DNA from: Burkholderiales bacterium
GTDB lineage: Bacteria > Pseudomonadota > Gammaproteobacteria > Burkholderiales > Burkholderiaceae_C
Assembly (NCBI GenBank): GCA_016191525.1
Contig: JACPOK010000014.1
Span: forward strand, 434,001 to 498,000
Direction: 5' to 3'
DNA: 64,000 bases
Shown one piece after another: positions 25,583 to 32,484 of this stretch. The position numbers and the translations under genes are program-made. Numbering within the stretch: position 1 is the first letter of the stretch; every line of letters begins with the position of its first letter. The notes below the pieces were generated by a model that was given only the letters and a program-made list of their open reading frames with translations, ran no database searches and was not told the origin of the DNA.

Positions 25583-26223
25583 GTGCGCGCCTTGCGCCGT
25601 GAGCGCACGGCCCCGATAAGGATGATGAAGCCGGGGATCAGGATCATCGCCCAGATGATCTTGTCCAGGTGGGACTTGACCCACGGAATGCCGCCGAACA
25701 GGTAGCCGGCGATGGTGATGCTGCCTATCCACAGCGCGCCGCCCGTGACGTCGTAGAAAGTGAACTTGCGGCGCGTCATCTGCGCCACGCCCGCCACGAA
25801 GGGCGCGAAGGTGCGCAGGAAAGGCATGAAGCGCGCCGCCACGATGGTGATGCCGCCGTACTTCTCATAGAAGGCGTGCGCGTCATCGAAGGCCTTCTTG
25901 TTGAAAAACCGCGACTGCTCCCACTTGAACACGCGCGGCCCGAAGTGGTGGCCGATGGTGTAGTTGCTCTGGTTGCCCAGCACCGCGGCGGCCAGCAGCA
26001 CGCCCAGCGAGACCGGCAGGCTCATCAGCCCGGCCCCGCACATGGCGCCCACCACGAACAGCAGCGAGTCACCGGGCAGGAACGGCATCACCACCACGCC
26101 CGTCTCCACGAAGATGATCATGAACAGCAGCGCGTAAACCCAGGCCCCGTAGTTGGTGACGAAGGTTTCCAGGTAGGTATCCACGTGCATGATGAAGTGC
26201 ACGACAAAGGCAATCAGTTCCAT
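25579..26223 (-). CDS. DedA-family membrane protein
   Basis: A 214-residue integral membrane protein of the DedA (SNARE-associated/VTT) family, linked to flipping of undecaprenyl phosphate or polar lipids and to membrane homeostasis. Conserved features are FVETGVVVMPFLPGDSLL, the GxxxG-rich centre and the reentrant-type FMPFLRTFAPFVAGVAQM motif with the family's key Arg. A basic tail (RSRRKART) ends the protein. Divergent from mutL by 42 bp. Confidence 0.92.
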   Translation of the reverse strand: MELIAFVVHFIMHVDTYLETFVTNYGAWVYALLFMIIFVETGVVVMPFLPGDSLLFVVGAMCGAGLMSLPVSLGVLLAAAVLGNQSNYTIGHHFGPRVFKWEQSRFFNKKAFDDAHAFYEKYGGITIVAARFMPFLRTFAPFVAGVAQMTRRKFTFYDVTGGALWIGSITIAGYLFGGIPWVKSHLDKIIWAMILIPGFIILIGAVRSRRKART

Positions 26224-26265
26224 AGGGTGGGGATTATCCCCGCGACCTAGAATGGGCAGCTGAAC

Positions 26266-28098
26266 ATGAACGCCGTGCTCTCCCCCGCCCCCCGCCGCCC
26301 CATCCGCGAACTGCCCGACGAGCTGGTCAGCCAGATCGCCGCCGGCGAAGTGGTGGAGCGGCCCGCCTCGGTGGTGCGGGAGCTGGTGGACAACGCGCTG
26401 GACGCGGGCGCCGCACAGGTCACGGTGCGGCTTCTGGCCGGCGGCGTGCGGCTGATTTCGGTGGAAGACGATGGCGCGGGCATCGCGCGCGAAGAGCTTT
26501 CCATCGCGCTGCGCCGCCATGCCACCAGCAAGATCGCCTCGCTGGCCGACCTGGAGTCGGTGGCCACCATGGGCTTCCGGGGTGAAGCGCTGGCGGCCAT
26601 CAGCTCGGTCTCCGAACTCACCCTGCTGTCACGCCCCGCGGGCCAGGCCAGCGCCTTCGCGCTGGATGGCCGCACCGGCGAGCTGCGCCCCGCCGCGCGC
26701 GGCACCGGCACCACGGTGGAAGTGAAAGAGCTTTTCTACAGCACGCCGGCGCGCCGCAAGTTCCTGAAGAGCGACGCGACGGAGCTGGCGCATTGCGTCG
26801 AGGCCGTGCGCCGCCACGCGCTGGCCCGGCCCGACGCGGGCTTTGCCATCTGGCACGAGGGCAAGCTGGTGGAGCAGTGGCGCGCCGCCACGCGCGAGCA
26901 GCGGCTGGCCGACGTGCTGGGCAGCGAACTGATCGAACAGGGCGTGGCCGTGGACTACAGCGCCGGCCCCATCCGCATCACGGGCCGCGCCGGCATCCCC
27001 GACCTGTCGCGCTCGCGAGCCGACCAGCAGTTCTCGTACGTCAACGGCCGCTACGTGCGCGACAAGGTGGTCACCCACGCCGCGCGCAGCGCCTACGAAG
27101 ACGTGCTGCACGGCCACCGCCAGCCGGTCTATGCGCTGTACGTGGAGATCGACCCCGCGCGGGTGGACGTGAACGTGCATCCCACCAAGATCGAGGTGCG
27201 CTTTCGCGACAGCCGTGAAGTGCACCAGGCCGTGCGCCATGCGGTGGAGAACGCGCTGGCCGCTCCGCGCGCGGCGGCCGCGGGCGGCGCGCAGGCCCCG
27301 CTTTCCACCGAGCTTCCAGAGGCAAATCGGCCCGCAGAGCGCGCCAGCTGGGCGCAGCCAGCTATGAATTTTGTAGCAGAGGCAGGCAACCGCGTGTCGG
27401 ACCTGTCCGCGCTGTGGCAGCCTTCCAACAATGCCGCTCGCCCTGAGCTCAATCCCGTTCGGGCTGAGCCTGTCGAAGCCCCTTCGACAAGCTCAGGGCG
27501 AACGGAGCAAGTCTGGCCGCTGGGCCGCGCCATCGCGCAGCTGCAGGGCATCTACATCCTGGCCGAGAACCAGCAGGGGCTGGTGATCGTGGACATGCAC
27601 GCGGCGCATGAGCGCATCGTGTACGAGCGGCTCAAGCTGCAGATGGATAGCGCAAGCGCCATCAGCAGCCAGCCGCTGCTGATTCCCGCCACCTTCGCCG
27701 CCACGCCGCAGGAAGTGGCCACGGCCGAAGCGGCTGGCGAAACGCTGGCCGCGCTGGGCATGGAGATCACGCCCTTCTCGCCCAAGACCCTGGCCGTTCG
27801 CGCCGTGCCCACCAGCCTGGCGCACGGCGACGCGGTGGAGCTGGCGCGCAGCGTGCTGGCCGAACTGGCGCAGCACGACGCCAGCACCGTGATCCAGCGC
27901 GCCCAGAACGAGCTGCTGGGCACCATGGCCTGCCACGGCGCGGTGCGTGCCAACCGCAAGCTGACCCTCGAGGAGATGAACGCCCTCTTGCGCCAGATGG
28001 AAGAAACCGAGCGTTCCGACCAGTGCAACCATGGCCGGCCCACCTGGCGCCAGCTGACGGTGCGCGAGCTGGATGCGCTGTTCATGCGCGGGCGTTGA
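26266..28098 (+). CDS. mutL: DNA mismatch repair protein MutL
   Basis: A 610-residue GHKL ATPase that couples MutS recognition to strand excision. The N-terminal ATPase motifs are present (ELVDNALDAGA, DDGAGI, GFRGEAL). The C-terminal domain has DMHAAHERIVYE, close to the metal-binding endonuclease motif DQHA-x2-E-x4-E, plus ACHGAVRAN and CNHGRPTW, so this MutL is probably a nicking enzyme, as expected for a lineage without MutH. The linker (about residues 345-430) holds two different foreign repeat elements in frame, the ~62-bp element and a 51-bp palindrome. It is separated from amiC and miaA by accessory DNA. Confidence 0.95.
   Translation: MNAVLSPAPRRPIRELPDELVSQIAAGEVVERPASVVRELVDNALDAGAAQVTVRLLAGGVRLISVEDDGAGIAREELSIALRRHATSKIASLADLESVATMGFRGEALAAISSVSELTLLSRPAGQASAFALDGRTGELRPAARGTGTTVEVKELFYSTPARRKFLKSDATELAHCVEAVRRHALARPDAGFAIWHEGKLVEQWRAATREQRLADVLGSELIEQGVAVDYSAGPIRITGRAGIPDLSRSRADQQFSYVNGRYVRDKVVTHAARSAYEDVLHGHRQPVYALYVEIDPARVDVNVHPTKIEVRFRDSREVHQAVRHAVENALAAPRAAAAGGAQAPLSTELPEANRPAERASWAQPAMNFVAEAGNRVSDLSALWQPSNNAARPELNPVRAEPVEAPSTSSGRTEQVWPLGRAIAQLQGIYILAENQQGLVIVDMHAAHERIVYERLKLQMDSASAISSQPLLIPATFAATPQEVATAEAAGETLAALGMEITPFSPKTLAVRAVPTSLAHGDAVELARSVLAELAQHDASTVIQRAQNELLGTMACHGAVRANRKLTLEEMNALLRQMEETERSDQCNHGRPTWRQLTVRELDALFMRGR
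27317..27379 (+). repeat. Dispersed ~62-bp in-gene element, copy 2 (mutL linker)
   Basis: The core is GCTAT-GAATTTT-GTAGC at 27361-27377. The left block CAGAGGCAAATCGGCC and GCAGAGCGCGCC align with the permease-gene copy (CAGAGGCGAATTGGCC, GCAGGGCGC). It is read in frame as PEANRPAER and AMNFVAEAG within the non-conserved linker of MutL. Confidence 0.85.
27455..27505. repeat. 51-bp imperfect palindrome inserted in the mutL linker
   Basis: Two 24-nt arms (left CCGTTCGGGCTGAGCCTG..., right its complement with three mismatches) flank a 3-nt centre at 27479-27481. The type, with a GAGCCTGTCGAAG arm, is a REP-like palindrome I know from many Proteobacterial genomes. It is read in frame as NPVRAEPVEAPSTSSGRTE. 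A partial extra copy, CGCCCTGAGCT, lies just upstream at 27440-27450. Confidence 0.85.
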
Positions 28099-28132
28099 AC
28101 TTTCTGGCCGCGAAACGGCTCAGTAACGGGTC

Positions 28133-28993
28133 ATGAAACGCTGGCTCTTCTTCACGCTTATCGCGATCGCAGGCGCCCTCACCCTGGGCTGCACCACCCT
28201 GGACGAAAAGCAGCGCGCCTGGATCTTCCAGCCCAGCGACCGGGCCTGGGGCGGCACCGCCGAACTGGCGCAGGGCATGGACGAGGTGTGGATCGCGTTC
28301 GATTCCAAAGCAACCGGCCAGGGCGCCAGGCTGCATGGCCTGTGGCTGGCAGCCGACGGCCCGCATGCCGCACAGGCGCCGGTGCTGCTGTACCTGCATG
28401 GCGCGCGCTGGAACGTGGAAGGCTCGGCCCCGCGCATCAAGCGCATGCAGGAACTGGGCTTCTCGGTACTGGCCATCGACTACCGGGGCTTTGGCAAGAG
28501 CACGGCCGGCCTGCCTTCGGAAGACACGGCCTATGAAGACGCCCGCGCCGCCTGGGACTGGCTGGCCGCGAAGTACCCGCAGCGCCCGCGCTACATCTTC
28601 GGCCACTCGCTGGGCGGGGCCATCGCCATCGACCTGGCGGCGCGCGTGCATGATGAGCGCGGCACCATCGTCGAAGGCACCTTCACCTCCATCCCCGAAC
28701 TGGCCGGCACCATGAAACTGGGCTGGCTGCAGGGCTCGTGGCTGCCGATGTCGATGCTGGTGACCCAGCGCTTCGATTCACTCAACAAGGTGGCGAAGAT
28801 CGGCTCGCCGCTGCTGGTGGTGCACGGCGACAGCGACAGCCTGATCGCCAGCAGCCTGGGCAAGAAGCTGTTCGAAGCAGCGAAAGAGCCCAAGCAGTTC
28901 GTGCTGGTGGAAGGCGGCTCCCACTTCAGCACCCTGGCCATGGCGCAGGCCCAGTACCGCAAGGCCCTGGGGCAGCTGTTCAGCCTGAAGTAG
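28133..28993 (+). CDS. Alpha/beta-hydrolase lipoprotein
   Basis: A 286-residue lipoprotein with signal peptide and lipobox (ALTLGC at about residue 20). The hydrolase fold shows LYLHGARWN (oxyanion region), DYRGFGKS, nucleophile elbow FGHSLGGA, acid in HGDSDSLI and His in GGSHFST. It belongs to the serine aminopeptidase S33/BAAT-like exported hydrolases. The substrate is unknown. The 3' end overlaps the convergent pyridoxamine-oxidase-like gene by 14 bp. It begins 35 bp after mutL and may be read through from it. Confidence 0.88.
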   Translation: MKRWLFFTLIAIAGALTLGCTTLDEKQRAWIFQPSDRAWGGTAELAQGMDEVWIAFDSKATGQGARLHGLWLAADGPHAAQAPVLLYLHGARWNVEGSAPRIKRMQELGFSVLAIDYRGFGKSTAGLPSEDTAYEDARAAWDWLAAKYPQRPRYIFGHSLGGAIAIDLAARVHDERGTIVEGTFTSIPELAGTMKLGWLQGSWLPMSMLVTQRFDSLNKVAKIGSPLLVVHGDSDSLIASSLGKKLFEAAKEPKQFVLVEGGSHFSTLAMAQAQYRKALGQLFSLK

Positions 28994-29531
28994 CCTCGGG
29001 CGACTTGGTGTGGTCCGCCGCCGGCCATTGCTGCTGAACCGATGGAAGCGTCTGCTCCTTGCCGGTGATGCGCTCGATGGCCAGCGAATACACCGTCACC
29101 GCGTCCAGCCGCGGATAGAAGCTTTTGGGCCGCGTTGAATCATTGCCGTGGTACTTGGCCATCAGCGCATCGAAGAACTGCGCCTTCTTCACCCGGTCGT
29201 CAACGATGGCCGCGCGGCCGAAAGCCACGATGCTCTGGTATTCGACGGAGGTGTCGCATTCAAAGCGGCCATACGCGAACACCTGGCCCGGTGCCGAGAT
29301 CTCGAAGCACACCCGCGGGTCGCGCCGCACGTTGTCCTGCAGGTGACCGTGGGCGCTGGTGTTATGCACCCAGATTTGCCCGTCCAGCCACACGTACAGC
29401 AGCGGGCAAATATAGGGCGAGCCATCCGCGCTGATGGTGGCCAGGTGGCCGCAGTGGCCCGTGGCCAGCAGCTTTTCAAGCTTGTCCTGCGGCAGCATCT
29501 TGTCGGCGCGGCGGACGGGCGGGCTGCTCAT
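28980..29531 (-). CDS. Pyridoxamine 5'-phosphate oxidase-like flavin-binding protein
   Basis: A 183-residue protein with the split beta-barrel of the PNPOx-like FMN-binding superfamily (GHLATISADGSPYICPLLYVW, then VCFEISAPGQVFAYGRFECD and SIVAFGRAAIVDD). Members include heme or F420/FMN-dependent reductases and nitroimidazole-type enzymes; the cofactor and substrate here are unknown. The ATG overlaps the SnoaL-like gene's stop (ATGA). Its first 14 codons are also present as a detached copy 837 bp upstream (30325-30370), which marks a rearrangement. Confidence 0.85.
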   Translation of the reverse strand: MSSPPVRRADKMLPQDKLEKLLATGHCGHLATISADGSPYICPLLYVWLDGQIWVHNTSAHGHLQDNVRRDPRVCFEISAPGQVFAYGRFECDTSVEYQSIVAFGRAAIVDDRVKKAQFFDALMAKYHGNDSTRPKSFYPRLDAVTVYSLAIERITGKEQTLPSVQQQWPAADHTKSPEATSG

Positions 29532-29533
29532 GC
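29488..29533. repeat. 46-bp direct repeat, copy A
   Basis: Covers the start codon and first codons of the PNPOx-like gene. It matches 30325-30370 at 45 of 46 positions (the difference is T versus G at 29498/30335). The offset is exactly 837 bp. The two copies flank the SnoaL-like and small membrane protein genes. Confidence 0.9.
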
Positions 29534-29980
29534 CTGCCCGATGCCTGGCGGGACTTTCCCGGACTCGGCCCCGGCCAGCGGCGTTGCCCAGATGTCGTTC
29601 GCGTGCTGGGTGTCCAGGTACTCCCTGACCGACGCAATCTTGCCGCCCCTGAATTCCAGAAGCATGTGGTACTCCTGCCGATACTGGCGCCCATTCTTCA
29701 GGTCGCCGGCCGATACGACTTCAAGGGCGACACGGTCTCCTTCGCCTATGCAGGAAACCACCGTCATCTTCAGGCCGCCCTCCAGCGCGTTGACCATGCG
29801 GTGAAAGAGGCGGCCGATCTTGTCCTTCGGATAGAGGCCGGCTGATGGTGAACGGTCCTTCTTGCCCGGGATCCACCAGGTTGCATCGTCCGTCATCGTA
29901 TCCAGCGCGCCCTGGATGTCGCTCGCGCTGAAGCGCTCGAAGAATCGGAAGGCAATGGCTTTGTTCTCTTCTGTACTCAT
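29528..29980 (-). CDS. SnoaL-like/NTF2-fold protein
   Basis: A 150-residue protein of the NTF2-like superfamily (SnoaL-like polyketide cyclase or ketosteroid isomerase-like group). Typical features are the N-terminal helix MSTEENKAIAFRFFERFSASD, DDATWWIPG, and EYHMLLEFRGGKIASVREYLDT near the end. Such proteins bind small hydrophobic molecules and the substrate cannot be predicted. It lies inside the segment bounded by the 46-bp repeats and is coupled to the downstream PNPOx-like gene by an ATGA overlap. Confidence 0.87.
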   Translation of the reverse strand: MSTEENKAIAFRFFERFSASDIQGALDTMTDDATWWIPGKKDRSPSAGLYPKDKIGRLFHRMVNALEGGLKMTVVSCIGEGDRVALEVVSAGDLKNGRQYRQEYHMLLEFRGGKIASVREYLDTQHANDIWATPLAGAESGKVPPGIGQA

Positions 29981-30018
29981 GGCGGGTGACTCCGGAGTTG
30001 CCGTCAATGCTACAAGCT

Positions 30019-30288
30019 TTAGCAGAACCAGAAAGTAATGGGAAACAGCGCGAAAGTCAGCGCAAAGCATCCGAGGAAGAAGCCCACCACCGGCAGCCAG
30101 GCCCCGCCCCGGAAATACCAAGCCCACGCAGCGATGGCTATGCCCGCCAGGCCCACCGCCACCGCGGCCATCTCGGGACTTCGGATTCCCCCGGCGGAAA
30201 AGAGCGGAAAGTACAGCTTGCACACGTGTGCCGCGGCACCGACGAAAAACCCCAGCAGGCTGCTGATGAGGAGATTGAGCGCTTTCAT
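30019..30288 (-). CDS. Small membrane protein, function unknown
   Basis: An 89-residue protein with three hydrophobic segments (about residues 3-25, 37-57 and 62-85) and few charges. I do not recognise a family. ATG 30288 is preferred because GGAGGG lies 12 bases upstream; a GTG three codons earlier would be too close to it. It lies within the segment flanked by the 46-bp direct repeats and upstream of the SnoaL-like gene in the same orientation. Confidence 0.65.
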   Translation of the reverse strand: MKALNLLISSLLGFFVGAAAHVCKLYFPLFSAGGIRSPEMAAVAVGLAGIAIAAWAWYFRGGAWLPVVGFFLGCFALTFALFPITFWFC

Positions 30289-30293
30289 GAAAC

Positions 30294-30785
30294 TCACTTT
30301 CCCTCCTCGTCCGAACCAGAAGCTTGCGGCAGCAGCTTGTCGGCGCGGCGGACGGGCGGGCTGCTCATGCGTTGAACGTCTTGATGCTGGCCGGCGTCTC
30401 GAACCAGAACGACGGCGGCAGGATGTGGGAGCGAATCAGCCAAGGCATGGAAATCCTGCTTGGAAATGAATTCGTCCCGCAGGAAGTCGGGTTCGGGCGA
30501 TGCCGCCCGTTCCACCACGCTTGTCAGGTGCGCGAGCGCCTTGGTGCGGATGAAGATCGGCAGGTCGCCCTGGCGGGCCACGTAGCCCACGATAGGCGTG
30601 CCGCGCAGCTCGAAGGAGCCCAGGTTCGCCCAGCGCGGATCCACTCTTTGCACCCGCAGGCCCTCGCGCAGCACGCCCTTGGCCAGGACGCGGGCCACGA
30701 TGTGCTCATGCTCCAGGCGCTCGCGCGCCCATTGCGTTACCACTTCCCAGAAGCGGTAGCTTTCGACGTGCCGTGACAGGGTCAT
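30294..30785 (-). CDS. Hypothetical protein with probable C-terminal frameshift
   Basis: The reading frame encodes 163 residues; no family recognised. The first ~118 residues read naturally (MTLSRHVESYRFWEVV ... DEFISKQDFHA). After that, the current frame gives an unlikely tail that ends with codons from the detached PNPOx-like start (MSSPPVRRADKLLPQ). Removing one base of the AA at 30443-30444 restores a natural ending, AWLIRSHILPPSFWF... to FNA, with a stop at 30365 that overlaps the detached ATG as ATGA. The gene is therefore probably a recent pseudogene or carries a sequencing error. Confidence 0.6.
   Translation of the reverse strand: MTLSRHVESYRFWEVVTQWARERLEHEHIVARVLAKGVLREGLRVQRVDPRWANLGSFELRGTPIVGYVARQGDLPIFIRTKALAHLTSVVERAASPEPDFLRDEFISKQDFHALADSLPHPAAVVLVRDAGQHQDVQRMSSPPVRRADKLLPQASGSDEEGK
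30325..30370. repeat. 46-bp direct repeat, copy B (detached PNPOx-like gene start)
   Basis: Second copy of the 29488-29533 sequence, with one mismatch. It carries an ATG (30366-30368) and the first codons of the PNPOx-like gene, but continues into unrelated sequence. It is therefore a junction scar, not a gene start. Confidence 0.9.
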
Positions 30786-30851
30786 GTTTTGTCTCCCGGT
30801 AAAACAGGATCACTCATCATTGCGCAAGGCGCTTCAAGATGTCCAGCGCTG

Positions 30852-30875
30852 ATATTTCAACATTTCTTGAAATAT
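30852..30875. promoter_or_regulatory. Perfect AT-rich inverted repeat upstream of the frameshifted gene
   Basis: ATATTTCAA (30852-30860) and TTGAAATAT (30867-30875) form a perfect 9-bp inverted repeat with a 6-nt spacer, 67-90 bp upstream of the gene starting at 30785. This looks like a dimeric repressor operator. No regulator gene is adjacent. Confidence 0.5.
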
Positions 30876-30918
30876 AGTGGTGCAGCAGGCGAAGTCGGCA
30901 GAAAAAACGGCTTTCCGG

Positions 30919-31000
30919 CGCCTGCAGGAGAAATTTGGAATGCAGGCGTGGCGCGCCTCGCGGGGCGTTTCCGGGCTGCAGGGCGCATGGAATATGCGTG
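30919..31000. repeat. Inverted repeats and half copy of the in-gene element in a 281-bp non-coding gap
   Basis: CGCCTGCA (30919-30926) pairs with TGCAGGCG (30941-30948). Then GGGCTGCAGGGCGCATGG followed by AATATGCGTG (30973-31000) matches the left half of the dispersed element and contains its own small hairpin (GCGCAT/ATGCGT); the GCTA core is missing. The gap 30786-31066 contains no gene that I can support. Confidence 0.45.
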
Positions 31001-31020
31001 AAGACCTTTTAGGAAAGGGG

Positions 31021-31072
31021 TGTCAACGAAACTGAGGCAAGCTCCGGGTCCGTGTTGAATGACTTGTTAGAC
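31021..31072 (-). repeat. Truncated or degraded attC site (array end)
   Basis: The R'' box GTCTAAC (31072-31066) and the L'' box CAACACGGACC are intact. The L' partner is missing and the terminal core is degenerate (GTTGACA, 31027-31021). The stop codon of the cassette gene lies within R''. Confidence 0.7.
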
Positions 31073-31495
31073 GGCATATTGCCCCCGCTTCGAGCGTGAA
31101 CTGCGAAGTGCAAAAACTACAAGCAACGCGCCGAGCCGAACAACCACTCCGGCGACAAAAGCAAGGTTTGCGAAAAGGAAGAGACCACTCGTAAGGCCAC
31201 GGCTGTCAGCGTTCATTGGATCTGCAGCGACCTCTACGCTGTACCCAAGCCAAACGAACCACCACACGACGGCGTAGAGCACTGCCACGAGAACGAGCCC
31301 TCGGCGTGACGGGGGCAAGAACGGCAGAACAGCATGCGGCGCGAGCCAAGCGACCATGATTCCGGCCACACCATGGACTTGCGCGACCCACACGTGCCAC
31401 TCCTTTGTTCCGAAGAAAGCAGCCCAGAGAAGCGCTGCGCAAGCAACAGCGCCGAGTCCTCGTAGGGCGTGCAACGCGAAGAGTCTGGTTTTCAT
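31067..31495 (-). CDS. Cassette gene: four-helix membrane protein, unknown
   Basis: A 142-residue protein with four predicted transmembrane segments (about residues 8-28, 35-58, 65-86 and 108-132) and a basic C-terminus (RSSRSKRGQ). I do not recognise a family. The ATG lies three bases after the GTTAGAC core of the upstream attC, a typical cassette layout with no room for its own promoter, so expression depends on an outside promoter. The stop TAA lies inside the next attC core. Confidence 0.7.
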   Translation of the reverse strand: MKTRLFALHALRGLGAVACAALLWAAFFGTKEWHVWVAQVHGVAGIMVAWLAPHAVLPFLPPSRRGLVLVAVLYAVVWWFVWLGYSVEVAADPMNADSRGLTSGLFLFANLAFVAGVVVRLGALLVVFALRSSRSKRGQYAV

Positions 31496-31498
31496 GCG

Positions 31499-31585
31499 GT
31501 CTAACGTTGGAGGCAACCGGACCACCACCCTTGCGGCGAAGCCGCCTTGTACAGGTGTGGGTCCGTGTTGGCCGACCAGTTGGGC
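31499..31585 (-). repeat. attC site, 87 bp
   Basis: R'' GCCCAAC (31585-31579) and R' GTTAGAC (31505-31499) both fit consensus. The inner boxes CAACACGGACC and GGTCCGGTTG pair with one extra base. The central part contains GGCGGCTTCGCCGC. Confidence 0.9.
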
Positions 31586-31608
31586 ATCATGACGTACATG
31601 GTCCGAAC

Positions 31609-31962
31609 TCAGTCGAAGTAAAAAAACGACCAGTCGATGTCTGGCAGCTCCAGCCATGAAAGATCGAAGTCAAACCACGACGTATCCGCGGCAGTACTTA
31701 CCGTGCTGAGCATGTCCGACTTCATCGACAAGTAGTCGCAGTTCTCTCCGGCTGAGAGATGGTACGCATCGAAGTCCCGATGCGAAGTGAATGCTGCCAG
31801 AGACCAGCAATCAAAAGCCGCTGAAACGTTCTGCCGACGGTTCGCAGCCTTTACTTCATCGACCGAATAGAACAGCTTTTGGCCGTGACTACGTACGAGG
31901 TCATTGCCGACACGTCGAACTTGATCTCGTCGCTCGGCTGGCTGAATTTTTTTCGCTGGCAT
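31609..31962 (-). CDS. Cassette gene: acidic-tailed soluble protein, unknown
   Basis: A 117-residue protein with a basic N-terminal third (MPAKKIQPAERRDQVRRVG) and an unusual C-terminus rich in Trp, Phe and Asp (SWFDFDLSWLELPDIDWSFFYFD). No family recognised. The ATG at 31962 is chosen because AAGGAG lies nine bases upstream; an ATG at 31980, three bases after the attC core, is in frame and also possible. The composition, less GC-rich than the chromosome, suits a mobile cassette. Confidence 0.65.
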   Translation of the reverse strand: MPAKKIQPAERRDQVRRVGNDLVRSHGQKLFYSVDEVKAANRRQNVSAAFDCWSLAAFTSHRDFDAYHLSAGENCDYLSMKSDMLSTVSTAADTSWFDFDLSWLELPDIDWSFFYFD

Positions 31963-31983
31963 ACCCGAGATCTCCTTCATGAG

Positions 31984-32069
31984 GCCCAACGTCGGCGCTG
32001 CCGGCATGCAACAGGAGCCGCGAAGCGGCCTCCTGCTGTTGCATATCCGCGCCGAGCAACCTATTAACC
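31984..32069 (-). repeat. attC site, 86 bp, with degraded R'' box
   Basis: R' GTTGGGC (31990-31984) is a perfect core. The R'' position reads GGTTAAT (32069-32063), which departs from RYYYAAC. The central imperfect palindrome ATGCAACAG...CTGTTGCAT is strong. The inner boxes belong to a different type from the CAACACGGA family. Confidence 0.75.
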
Positions 32070-32076
32070 CGGTTCT

Positions 32077-32394
32077 CTACAAAATTCCAAGCAACTTGCA
32101 TAGTGCAAATGTGAGTAGAAGGAAAAGAACACCAATGACGTAGATGAACAACTCGAAGAAGACGGTAGCAATGAAACCCCTGTCCCCAGGCTTCCCCGTT
32201 AGATAGGCCTTGAGGGCGCCAGCAACTTCGACCAGTGTAGGCCCGTCGACAGGATCGACGATTCCAGCCGCAGTTTTGGAATTTCGGATCTGTGCATATG
32301 TGGGTCTGGCCAAGCAGCCGCAGTTCGTGCACCTCTCACTCGTCGGAGCGTTCGCGATTTCGCATGCGAGACAGCGCCACCTGTACAAAGGCAT
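32077..32394 (-). CDS. Cassette gene: zinc-ribbon membrane protein
   Basis: A 105-residue protein. Four cysteines at the N-terminus (RCLACE ... RCTNCG) form a RanBP2-like or double-CxxC zinc ribbon, and a single hydrophobic segment (about residues 78-103) anchors the C-terminus. This ribbon-plus-membrane layout also occurs, in reverse order, in the first cassette gene. The ATG is three bases after the attC core GTTAACC. No function known. Confidence 0.72.
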   Translation of the reverse strand: MPLYRWRCLACEIANAPTSERCTNCGCLARPTYAQIRNSKTAAGIVDPVDGPTLVEVAGALKAYLTGKPGDRGFIATVFFELFIYVIGVLFLLLTFALCKLLGIL

Positions 32395-32397
32395 GAG

Positions 32398-32484
32398 GGT
32401 TAACGAGAAGATGACCGGACCAAAACACATTGCGGAGAAGCCGCCTCCTTCTGTTTTGGGTCCGTGTTGATTGACATGTTATGC
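32398..32484 (-). repeat. attC site, 87 bp
   Basis: R'' GCATAAC (32484-32478), which includes the TAA stop of the MOSC cassette gene, and R' GTTAACC (32404-32398). The inner boxes CAACACGGACC and GGTCCGGTCA are of the shared family. Confidence 0.88.
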
